This document shows positions 1 to 5,833 of a DNA stretch of 8,405 bases, piece after piece (within the stretch, counting starts at the first letter, position 1; each line of letters starts with the position of its first letter). The stretch is from Alphaproteobacteria bacterium (lineage in GTDB: Bacteria > Pseudomonadota > Alphaproteobacteria > Micavibrionales > Micavibrionaceae). The stretch lies in the NCBI GenBank assembly GCA_023140905.1, contig JAGLKS010000190.1, forward strand, positions 1-8,405, in the 5' to 3' direction. The notes below the pieces were generated by a model, which was not told where the DNA came from, ran no database searches, and saw only the letters and a list, made by a program, of their open reading frames with translations. A program made the translations under genes and the position numbers.

Positions 1-8
1 CCTGAACT

Positions 9-944
9 CTACTCTAGTAGTTGGAGTATATGTCGGTGTCCCATCTCATAGGCAATATCCTTTGCCGATGAGCCGTCACCATTTTTCTTAATCAATTTGT
101 CAGCACCAAGTTCCAACAAAAGCTTTACCATCTCGGCATTATCCTGAACTGTGGCGTTCATGAGTAAAGTGTTTCCGCAATCATCGGTGGCATTAACGTC
201 TGCGCCACTATCGAGTAACTGCTTCACTTCCGGTAGATCGTCATTCCCAAGTGCAACCAATAGCTGGACATTAAGGTCTTCAGCTGATTGTTCAGGCTGT
301 GCTATCCAAGTCTCTCCAAGCAAAGTGAAGGTCTCTTGATCTTTGGGAGCAGGCTTTTTCTCTCTTAGCACTGGTTCAAATTGTTTGATCTGTTGTTTAT
401 GGTTATCTTTGTCCCCAATACTAACCTGAGTGATACCATATTCAATACGCACAGGTTCCTCACGAACGATCTGCTCCAACTCGTCGCTCATGGGCGTCAT
501 AGAAGTAATGTGCGCTCCATCCTTTTTCACAGTAACAAAAACTCGATCACCAACTGAAGGATAGAAATAGGTTTCGCCTCCAACCATGACATTTGCCTTC
601 TGCTTTTTATTGTCTATAGAATAACAGGATCCGGTAAATGTATCGGCAGTATCCGTTGTTAATGCGTATTCAAGCTTGAACTTTACGTTTTTGGTAGTAG
701 ATCGGGCACCTACCTGAATTATCTGAACATCAACGATAGTCGCAATAGCCTTGATACGAGACTCGCTGGAGGCTTTAGCATAAACCTCCGGAGGCATAAT
801 CGCCCAAGCGGTTGCTGACTGAACAAGGAGGAAAAAAGCTAAACAAACAAGCTGTATAAAGGATATCCTGCACTTGCTGCTTATAAGCTCGAAACATGAA
901 AGATGACAACAAATTCTTTGGGAAATATAAGCTAACATATGCAC
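9..944 (-). CDS. Exported ankyrin-repeat protein
   Basis: A complete 311-residue frame. A hydrophobic stretch at about residues 29-48 (ISFIQLVCLAFFLLV, then SATAWA) looks like a signal peptide with cleavage after AWA, so the product should be periplasmic or secreted. Residues 50-215 are not a family I recognise. Residues 224-311 form about two and a half ankyrin repeats: the first ends LLDSGADVN, the second runs from DDCGNTLLMNA to LLLELGADK, and a degenerate last one ends the protein. Ankyrin repeats bind other proteins, so a binding role is inferred and the partner is unknown. The start is GTG at 944 or ATG at 938. A weak AGAG site lies 8 nt before the GTG, whereas motif context resembling the hydrolase gene start favours the ATG. 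The 28 residues before the hydrophobic core are long and contain four cysteines, which is odd for a signal peptide. No better downstream start exists. Confidence 0.8.
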   Translation of the reverse strand: MHMLAYISQRICCHLSCFELISSKCRISFIQLVCLAFFLLVQSATAWAIMPPEVYAKASSESRIKAIATIVDVQIIQVGARSTTKNVKFKLEYALTTDTADTFTGSCYSIDNKKQKANVMVGGETYFYPSVGDRVFVTVKKDGAHITSMTPMSDELEQIVREEPVRIEYGITQVSIGDKDNHKQQIKQFEPVLREKKPAPKDQETFTLLGETWIAQPEQSAEDLNVQLLVALGNDDLPEVKQLLDSGADVNATDDCGNTLLMNATVQDNAEMVKLLLELGADKLIKKNGDGSSAKDIAYEMGHRHILQLLE

Positions 945-1076
945 AAACTTTTCTCTTTTAAGGTATTACATAGTAGCCTATCCAATATATGCTGCTTTAT
1001 CTAGACTATTTTTCAATACAACAGGCTTCCTAAAAATTTTGTACATTCGCTGCCGTTTTAAAAAAAACAGGATTAA

Positions 1077-1202
1077 GGCACAAAGAGCCTGTTGCAGTCT
1101 GAGCTACGGGCACAAAATGAAGCGGAAACCAAACAACACGCCATTCGTGATCGTGACGAAAAACAAATTTTCATCAATCACCCATTTGTATATTTCGTAT
1201 AA
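1077..1202 (+). pseudogene. Possible short coding remnant, charged helical peptide
   Basis: Between stop codons at 1074-1076 and 1200-1202 one frame reads SLLQSELRAQNEAETKQ and then HAIRDRDEKQIF. It is rich in Glu, Gln, Arg and Ala, like the linker helices of large multidomain proteins. It has no ATG, only an in-frame TTG without a clear ribosome site, and its last part overlaps the 3' end of the minus-strand remnant. It may be the stump of a lost gene or a chance open frame. I cannot assign a family. Confidence 0.15.
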
Positions 1203-1545
1203 GTCTATCTATATTGGTAACACTAGCTGCTCCGTTATCATCGACTTTAAATGAAGAACCCCGCCGCAAGCAGCGGGGAATTAAACCCGAAAGTGATTAA
1301 ATTTTTTCTGTCCACCTTCTTAAAACAAGGTTCAGGATCGGACTCTCCCTCTTTATATAGCGTATAAGTTGTATCTTCACATATTATCGATAAAATTCCG
1401 TTTTTTTTTCATCTGTTATCTGCAAGTCAATTTTTTCATATAAGGGGTCAAAATTTTCTTTTACGGTGATATTATTAACGGTTTGGTATATGGTCGCTGG
1501 GCAAAAAATAAAAAAGCTATAGAATTTATTTTCTATATGAAATAA
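1174..1545 (-). pseudogene. Frameshifted small gene, unknown function
   Basis: On the minus strand one frame is open from 1545 to a stop at 1384-1386. It reads FFIFCPATIYQTVNN, ITVKENFDPLYEKIDLQ and ITDEKK, then goes out of frame at a run of nine A (1401-1409). The next frame is open from just after that run to a stop at 1247-1249. It reads GILSIICEDTTYTLYKEG, ESDPEPCFKKVDRKNLITFG and then NSPLLAAG, which is translated from the REP-like palindrome. After the palindrome the first frame resumes with FKVDDNGAASVTNIDRL and IRNIQMGD and stops at 1174-1176. Adding one A to the homopolymer joins the first two parts as ITDEKKNGILSIICED. All three segments have ordinary protein-like composition. No usable start codon is seen, because the 5' side runs into the inverted repeats. 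The hydrophobic beginning hints at an exported product. The frameshift could be real decay, phase variation or a sequencing error. Confidence 0.42.
1259..1288. repeat. REP-like GC-rich palindrome
   Basis: Positions 1259-1278 form an imperfect palindrome in an otherwise AT-rich stretch. CCCCGC (1259-1264) pairs with GCGGGG (1273-1278), and inside it GC pairs with GC around a central AA, with a single C/A mismatch. It is followed by AATTAAACCC (1279-1288). Read on the minus strand this is GGGT, a short T-rich spacer and then the palindrome, the general design of REP elements mobilised by RAYT (Y1-type) transposases. From memory, very similar palindromes recur in many bacterial genomes. Only one copy is in this window, so the repeat nature is inferred. 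It could also act as a transcription terminator or mRNA stabiliser. Confidence 0.5.
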
Positions 1546-1583
1546 TCAACATCCCGCTTGATTATTTATGACGAAGCTTTTTT
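1510..1583. repeat. Nested inverted repeats, possible three-way-junction RNA or small element
   Basis: An outer 9-bp perfect inverted repeat (AAAAAAGCT at 1510-1518, AGCTTTTTT at 1575-1583) encloses two hairpins. The first is ATAGAA/TTCTAT (1519-1524 and 1531-1536, 6-nt loop). The second is AAATAATCAA/TTGATTATTT (1540-1549 and 1558-1567, 8-nt loop). As RNA it would fold into a closed three-way junction. The right outer arm ends in six T, so on the plus strand it could terminate transcription, and the symmetric A-run allows the same on the minus strand. It lies at the 5' edge of the frameshifted remnant. Function is unknown. Confidence 0.45.
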
Positions 1584-1664
1584 GTTACTGAGTGAATCAA
1601 AGTAGATTAGAAATGTGGTGCGGGTGTTTTGTGTGTTCTTTTGTCGTTTGAGTGGGAAAATTTT

Positions 1665-2447
1665 ATGCTTTCAAAGAATTTTATACTGATAGCTCTGTTT
1701 ATATTATTTGGAAGTTTGTTTGTTTCCGCGCTTTTTATTATATTTTCTACACGTATCGTATATGCTCAAGGACAAGAAGTTGCCAGCATTGAAAAAAGTG
1801 TTGAAGAAAATAAATCTTTAACCATTCAAGATATGGAAGAAGCGGTAAAAGATTTATTACGGCAAAATGTACGATTCGCGACACAAAAACTAGGTCAAAA
1901 AGATGGGTTCTATGGGAATAGGGCTGTGCGTCTTACTCTTCCTAAATACATGGAGCGGATAGAATATACTGTACGTGATCTCGGAGATGGTGAGCTTGTC
2001 GATGTTTTTTTGCTTCACTGTAATTTAGCTGCAGAGAAATCTATTCCCAAAGTAGCCGGGTATTTCATGTTGGCGGTAGAGCAGCTTCATATAAAAGATT
2101 CTGCGGGAATTATAAGAAGCGAGGATAATACTGCGGCGACACTTTATTTTCATCGCTATATGTCAGAAGTGTTGATCGAGTTTGTTCGCCCGATCATACA
2201 TGACATTATTGAAGAACAAGGCGGGGCTGTCGATGCGTATAAGATGATGCTAATGCGTTACCGTCAGGTTCCTTTTGTTCCTGCTGTGGAGTTCAGTGTC
2301 GAGGATTTTGTTATTGAAAATGTGCTCGAGGCTTTTTTTGTTACGATGAGTGATGGAGAAAAAAGGCTGCGTGTTGATCCAAAATTATGTGAGCAGGAAA
2401 GTCTACGCAGGATATTAAATGAAACTACTATAAGTCAGGAATTATAG
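1665..2447 (+). CDS. DUF4197-family exported protein
   Basis: A 260-residue protein from the ATG at 1665. An in-frame TTG at 1629 would add 12 residues, but the ATG is preferred because GAGTGGGA lies just upstream and the signal peptide then begins at residue 1. Residues 1-36 are a long hydrophobic leader ending IVYAQ, so export to the periplasm is likely. The body matches the DUF4197 pattern as I recall it: DLLRQNVRFATQKLG near 63-77, KDGFYGN at 79-85, NLAAEK at 120-125, DNTAATLYFHRY at 154-165, and a C-terminal DFVIENVLEAFF block followed by LRVDP. Total length fits the family, whose biochemical role is not established. It is convergent with the hydrolase gene and ends 21 nt from it. No clear promoter or terminator was found. 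Confidence 0.82.
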   Translation: MLSKNFILIALFILFGSLFVSALFIIFSTRIVYAQGQEVASIEKSVEENKSLTIQDMEEAVKDLLRQNVRFATQKLGQKDGFYGNRAVRLTLPKYMERIEYTVRDLGDGELVDVFLLHCNLAAEKSIPKVAGYFMLAVEQLHIKDSAGIIRSEDNTAATLYFHRYMSEVLIEFVRPIIHDIIEEQGGAVDAYKMMLMRYRQVPFVPAVEFSVEDFVIENVLEAFFVTMSDGEKRLRVDPKLCEQESLRRILNETTISQEL

Positions 2448-2468
2448 GCTTCTGCGAATCGGATGTTT

Positions 2469-3455
2469 CTACGGTTTAGCCGATGTTTCCCGTACCGTAA
2501 ATGGCAAATCCTGAGGCATTGTCGGGGTCATAATTGTTTCAGCACTATCATTACCTTCATTACTATCTTTATTACCTTCATTACTATACACGGCGTTTTG
2601 TTCATAGCAAGACACAGGAAGTTCCAGTAATTCAGGCCATTTATCTACCCAGCCGGCAGCATGTTCAGCTTCTTGAATGAGCATGGTTTGTACGCATGTG
2701 CTTGGTGGCATAGACTGCAAATAACTGTGCAAAATAGCGGGAGGGACTATGTCGTCATGTCCTCCAACAAAGTGATATTGCGGCACTTTCGCAAGCGTTG
2801 TTATTTGTGAAACAGGGTTCACCGATCCATCCAGAGATGTGGTTTGTGATTGTTGTGCATAGGCTTCTATATCGAGAATACCGGCCACTGTACGTAACGA
2901 GGCAACATCTTCACGTTGTGCAGCTAAAAGCGTTGCGATTGTTGCGCCACCGGAAAAACCGATTAGATTGAAACTGCGAATATCATAGCGCAAAGCAATA
3001 TCGTCCAGAGCTTTGTTATATGATTCCAATACAGTTTGAGAAAATTGTTCTGCTTCCCAATAGCGACTATCGCATTTTTTTGCCGGAGAGATCATTCCCG
3101 TATACTGACATGGGCGGGCAATATAAATTACATTATCAGCTTTATCTTTGGATGCCAGATGCAATGCAACCGGATTAAAAGGTGTGGCATCGGTTAGAGC
3201 GTCAGAGCTTTCTCCTTCGATGTAGATGTGAGCAATCCCGCCACGATCATGAATACGCTCGTAAGCGCGCAACAAAAACGGATCTGCGGAAATATCACGC
3301 TTAATCATCCATGCAGGAGCAGCAATTCTTTGGGCCGTTTCTGTGCGCATATACGGATATGATGTTCCAATACACCCTCCCAGTGCAAGTATTGCCAGCG
3401 AAGCAACTAACCCTGATTTAACTGAGAGTGAATCAATAAAAGTACTAAATCCCAT
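2469..3455 (-). CDS. Alpha/beta-hydrolase-fold lipoprotein
   Basis: A 328-residue protein. A hydrophobic leader (residues 13-27) ends in LGGC with Cys28, a plausible lipobox, so it is probably a lipid-anchored envelope protein. The nucleophile elbow is GFSGG (166-170, Ser168). The probable acid is in GGHDDIVPP (Asp234 or Asp235), and the probable base is His265 in EAEHAAGW. Order and spacing fit a serine hydrolase such as an esterase, lipase or peptidase. RPCQY (114-118) and CDSRYW (128-133) are cysteine-containing blocks that could form a disulphide. The substrate cannot be inferred. The C-terminal tail (about 287-328) is Asn/Ser/Glu-rich, carries a short internal duplication (SNEGNKD, SNEGNDS) and is probably disordered. 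The ATG at 3455 is the only reasonable start, although its ribosome site is weak. A possible promoter is TTGGAT (-35, minus strand 3504-3509), an 18-nt spacer and TAATTA. Confidence 0.8.
   Translation of the reverse strand: MGFSTFIDSLSVKSGLVASLAILALGGCIGTSYPYMRTETAQRIAAPAWMIKRDISADPFLLRAYERIHDRGGIAHIYIEGESSDALTDATPFNPVALHLASKDKADNVIYIARPCQYTGMISPAKKCDSRYWEAEQFSQTVLESYNKALDDIALRYDIRSFNLIGFSGGATIATLLAAQREDVASLRTVAGILDIEAYAQQSQTTSLDGSVNPVSQITTLAKVPQYHFVGGHDDIVPPAILHSYLQSMPPSTCVQTMLIQEAEHAAGWVDKWPELLELPVSCYEQNAVYSNEGNKDSNEGNDSAETIMTPTMPQDLPFTVRETSAKP
2550..2587. repeat. 21-nt tandem duplication inside the hydrolase gene
   Basis: The 17-mer ATTACCTTCATTACTAT occurs at 2550-2566 and again at 2571-2587, giving a period of 21 nt (7 codons). 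It encodes the repeated Ser-Asn-Glu-Gly-Asn stretch in the C-terminal tail of the hydrolase. The unit keeps the reading frame, so copy number could vary by slippage without breaking the protein. Confidence 0.8.
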
Positions 3456-3588
3456 TGCACAAAACCGTATCTGAAAAAATAATTACCCAATAGCTAAATG
3501 TCTATCCAACACCGACTAAACCGCACATGTCCTCACTACACATAAGACGCTATCATTTTTGCACAAACGAATCACTACTGCACAAAAA
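3456..3588 (-). promoter_or_regulatory. Three TTTGTGCA motifs upstream of the hydrolase gene
   Basis: On the minus strand TTTGTGCA occurs at 3456-3463 (directly before the ATG), 3560-3567 and 3579-3586. A further copy at 940-947 lies at the start of the ankyrin gene. Both genes also carry TTGGATAGRC (R = A or G) upstream, at 3500-3509 and 976-985. This may be a shared regulatory context or chance. The copy at 3579-3586 overlaps the xth terminator. Confidence 0.25.
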
Positions 3589-3606
3589 GTTGTCCTCAAC
3601 TTTTTT
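3584..3606 (-). terminator. Hairpin terminator of xth, overlapping its stop codon
   Basis: AAAAAGTTG (3584-3592) and CAACTTTTT (3597-3605) form a perfect 9-bp inverted repeat around a 4-nt loop. Read on the minus strand this is an A-run, a GTTG/CAAC stem and a T-run, the layout of an intrinsic terminator. The core is GC-poor and therefore weak, and the symmetry means it could work in both directions. The xth stop codon (3596-3598) lies in the loop and stem, so translation to the end of the gene would cover the hairpin. Confidence 0.6.
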
Positions 3607-4396
3607 GTAGGAAAGGTGGATGAGGCGTTAGCTTAAGGGATATGGGCGTGTGGTCGGATGGTTTGTCCCAATTTCTAGGAGTGGTATCAATGTGGCATTC
3701 CTGCATCATATCTGCAACAAAAGGGCTGAGCAGAAAATGGTCAATACGAAGGCCCTCGTTATTCTGCCAAGAACCACGCTGATAATCCCAGAAAGTGTAT
3801 TGTTCAGGAGCTTGTGAGGTCATACGTAAGGCATCATACAGGCCTAGATGAAGCAAACTGCGAAATGCTGCTTTTGTTTGCGGGAGGAAAAGTGCGTCTT
3901 TCTCCCAATCTTCGGGATTATAGCAATCTTTATCATCAAGGATAACGTTGAAATCTCCCCCAACCAAAAAAGGTATATTTGAATCGCGTAAGGATTTCAG
4001 GTGCGTGTATAGGCGCTGCATCCACGCGAGTTTATAATCATATTTGGGACCGGGGGCAGGGTTGCCGTTCGGCAGATAGATATTAATTATACGCAGCCCG
4101 CTTATATCAGCTTCCAAATAGCGCGCTTGTTCATCATTTTTATCACCGGGCAGATGTTCTAACACGATATTTATTGGAAATCGGGAGATGATAGCAACAC
4201 CATTATAGGCTTTTTGTGTAACAGCGTGGCTGTGATAGCCTATTGCTTCAAATTCCATATAAGGGAAGTCAAGCCCTTTAAGTTCCTGAAGCATCAGAAT
4301 ATCAGGCTCTTGCTCTTGTAAATAGCGCTTAACATGGTCAAGCCGTGCTTTGATCGAGTTTACATTCCATGAGGATATTTTAACGCTTTCTTCCAT
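3596..4396 (-). CDS. xth: Exodeoxyribonuclease III, AP endonuclease family
   Basis: A 266-residue protein of standard family length. It cuts DNA 5' to abasic sites and removes 3' blocking groups in base-excision repair in the cytoplasm. The endonuclease/exonuclease/phosphatase fold motifs are present in order: SSWNVNS (8-14, metal-contacting Asn11), LQELKG (36-41, metal ligand Glu38), NIYLPNG (105-111, catalytic Tyr107), GGDFNV (146-151, Asp148 and Asn150), LRIDHFLLS (216-224, Asp219) and PSDHTPI (246-252, catalytic Asp248 and His249). All expected catalytic residues are intact. The ATG at 4396 places the first motif at the usual distance from the N terminus, but the upstream ribosome site is poor. 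It is divergent from the kinase gene across about 145 nt and ends in a hairpin that includes its stop codon. Confidence 0.95.
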   Translation of the reverse strand: MEESVKISSWNVNSIKARLDHVKRYLQEQEPDILMLQELKGLDFPYMEFEAIGYHSHAVTQKAYNGVAIISRFPINIVLEHLPGDKNDEQARYLEADISGLRIINIYLPNGNPAPGPKYDYKLAWMQRLYTHLKSLRDSNIPFLVGGDFNVILDDKDCYNPEDWEKDALFLPQTKAAFRSLLHLGLYDALRMTSQAPEQYTFWDYQRGSWQNNEGLRIDHFLLSPFVADMMQECHIDTTPRNWDKPSDHTPISLKLTPHPPFLQKS

Positions 4397-4466
4397 ATTG
4401 TTAACAGTATCAAGTAATCAGGAGGAAGGCTATAAGACTTTGTTTTGGTGTATATTAGTTTTTCGT

Positions 4467-4496
4467 TTGTGTTTTTTAGTTACAATTTGCTATAAT
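4467..4496 (+). promoter_or_regulatory. Sigma-70-like promoter of the kinase gene
   Basis: A perfect -10 box TATAAT (4491-4496) is preceded by TGC, an extended -10 element. A weak -35 (TTGTGT, 4467-4472) lies 18 nt upstream. Transcription would start near 4503 and leave about 40 nt of leader before the ATG at 4543. This is the clearest promoter in the window. Confidence 0.65.
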
Positions 4497-4530
4497 CCAA
4501 CTGGTTGAAATTGATAATAAGAAAAAAACA

Positions 4531-4538
4531 AAGGTGAT
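4531..4538 (+). promoter_or_regulatory. Ribosome binding site deciding the kinase start
   Basis: AAGGTGAT matches part of the extended anti-16S complement (AGGTGAT) and ends 4 nt before the ATG at 4543, with the GGTG core 6 nt upstream. The GTG at 4534, the alternative in-frame start, lies inside this site, so the ATG is preferred. Confidence 0.6.
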
Positions 4539-4542
4539 ACTG

Positions 4543-5721
4543 ATGACAAAAGTGACATGCGTGGGAAACATCACTGCTGATATTATAGCTCTCGTACAGG
4601 CTTTTTTTGGTGATACGAAAAACGAGACCTTGACTATACCTGGAGTCTTTCTTGGCGGTGCTTCAGCTAATATCATGTTTTCTTTTAAGACAATGGAAAA
4701 GCTATATGGCGTAAACGAAAACAAAAACAATGTTTCTAAGATTATTACCGATATTGGTGAACCACCAAGAGAGAAAAGTTATCCCCTTTATAATCAATAT
4801 TTACTTGCAACGTCCTCTTATAATTGGGTGCAGGATTTATTACGTAGAGAGAATATTGACTATGTCGATATTTCGGCTGGGCTAAATGGGAACGGTGTTA
4901 ATGCTAGTACAGTTCAAAACCATGAGCGTGGAAGAAATATATCTAAATGGAAACGTCCCCCATTGCCTATTCCTGATTTTAGCATAGCTGCAGGGTTTAT
5001 TTCAAAGCTCTTTGCGAAGAAGGTAAATGGACGTAATCTGGAGGGTTCTGCGGGGGGTGTTTCAAAGATGCTTGAGAAGGAGATAAAGGGAAGTGATTTG
5101 GTCTTTCTTGATCCATCGAGTCCTATGTTATCTTATATGGCGGCATGTATCTGTAAAGATCTGGGGATTAAGACTATTACCGATTATGGTGCGAAGAAAG
5201 TTGGAACAGGAGAAAAGGATAAATATGTACGCAAGATTCTTGATATGTCCGATATTATTATTGTTCCCGGAGATGCTGTTGTTCATGGTATGGAGAATGA
5301 AAAGAAAAACCCTAAAAAGTTATTTACTATATTAAAAGGAAGGTATCCGTATAAAACCACTATAATGTCGGATGGATCAGTCCCTGTAAATATTTTCCAT
5401 AATGGGAGGGAAATGGATGAAATCGAGCTACCGCAGGTAGATGAGGAAAAGGCCATAAATGTTAGTGGAGCCGGTGATACACGCGATGGTGCGTTTATGT
5501 TTTATATGACGCGGGGAGATGATGAATATACGGCTTTACGCAAAGCATCAGTTGTTGCTTCAATTCGTATACAATATCCAAACAATGAATGGACGAAGCA
5601 TTTTCTTGATCATGTACGAGAAGATCCATTATTCAAAGATGATGTAGAATTTTTAGAAGCTGCTGTTAAACAACAGGATGTAAAAGATGCTATGAAAGTG
5701 GAAGAGAATGTTCCTGCATAA
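4543..5721 (+). CDS. PfkB/ribokinase-family kinase, substrate unknown
   Basis: A 392-residue protein, longer than the usual 300-340 of the family. The N-terminal PfkB glycine motif appears as GGASAN (38-43). The C-terminal signature is NVSGAGDTRDGAF (306-318), with Asp312 in GAGD as the predicted catalytic base and the anion hole formed by GAG. The stretch from about 185 to 345 (DLVFLDPSS, a Rossmann-like DYGAKK segment, the IIIVPG strand) reads as a typical ribokinase C-terminal half. Such enzymes phosphorylate sugars or nucleosides with ATP. Residues 50-165 diverge. The usual GxVGxDxxG block is not recognisable, and there is an unusual basic stretch (NHERGRNISKWKRPP). I therefore cannot choose between sugar, adenosine or another substrate. 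It has its own promoter, is divergent from xth and lies 112 nt before the dGTPase gene. An alternative GTG start at 4534 would add three residues. Confidence 0.85.
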   Translation: MTKVTCVGNITADIIALVQAFFGDTKNETLTIPGVFLGGASANIMFSFKTMEKLYGVNENKNNVSKIITDIGEPPREKSYPLYNQYLLATSSYNWVQDLLRRENIDYVDISAGLNGNGVNASTVQNHERGRNISKWKRPPLPIPDFSIAAGFISKLFAKKVNGRNLEGSAGGVSKMLEKEIKGSDLVFLDPSSPMLSYMAACICKDLGIKTITDYGAKKVGTGEKDKYVRKILDMSDIIIVPGDAVVHGMENEKKNPKKLFTILKGRYPYKTTIMSDGSVPVNIFHNGREMDEIELPQVDEEKAINVSGAGDTRDGAFMFYMTRGDDEYTALRKASVVASIRIQYPNNEWTKHFLDHVREDPLFKDDVEFLEAAVKQQDVKDAMKVEENVPA

Positions 5722-5783
5722 AAAAACACTATAAATCACCAAGACACTTTACTAGCAATTCATAAAGATTTAATTTCATAGGG

Positions 5784-5813
5784 TTGGAAGTATTTAAGTG
5801 AAACCACTATAAA
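5784..5813 (+). promoter_or_regulatory. Candidate promoter of dgt
   Basis: TTGGAA (5784-5789) and TATAAA (5808-5813) are separated by 18 nt, an acceptable sigma-70 arrangement 20 nt before the dgt ATG. A second CACTATAAA occurs just after the kinase stop (5728-5736). No terminator is visible between the two genes, so read-through from the kinase gene is also possible. Confidence 0.35.
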
Positions 5814-5833
5814 CAAGAGTACCGATTTATATC

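Larger units (their letters stand above)
945..1664. other. Gene-poor stretch with decayed coding sequence and inverted repeats
   Basis: No intact gene is supported here. The stretch separates the divergently transcribed ankyrin and DUF4197 genes. It contains a split minus-strand reading frame (1174-1545), a REP-like palindrome (1259-1278), nested inverted repeats (1510-1583) and a short charged plus-strand fragment (1077-1202). These look like gene remnants and small repeats. I found no convincing sigma-70 promoter for either flanking gene. The best guess for the DUF4197 gene (TTGTTA at 1582-1587, TAGATT after a 15-nt spacer) is too tightly spaced to trust. Confidence 0.55.

Noticed and set aside
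1019..1094. 9-bp inverted repeat CAACAGGCT/AGCCTGTTG with a 58-nt spacer
   Set aside because: A repeat of this length and spacing is expected by chance several times in a window this size, and nothing else supports an element end.
1039..1254. 71-codon plus-strand open frame
   Set aside because: Composition is unlike a folded protein, there is no ribosome site, and it overlaps better-looking remnants in other frames on both strands. It probably occurs by chance.
2457..2484. Possible bidirectional terminator between the convergent DUF4197 and hydrolase genes
   Set aside because: Only a 5-bp stem (ATCGG/CCGAT) with a 17-nt loop and no T-run, partly inside the hydrolase coding end.
4420..4425. 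Perfect AGGAGG on the plus strand with a downstream TTG mini-frame of 22 codons
   Set aside because: The TTG is too far away and the peptide is nondescript. It also lies upstream of the kinase promoter, so it would probably not be transcribed with the kinase. Likely chance.
4476..4730. 84-codon minus-strand open frame
   Set aside because: It lies opposite the kinase promoter and N-terminal coding region and is a shadow of that gene.
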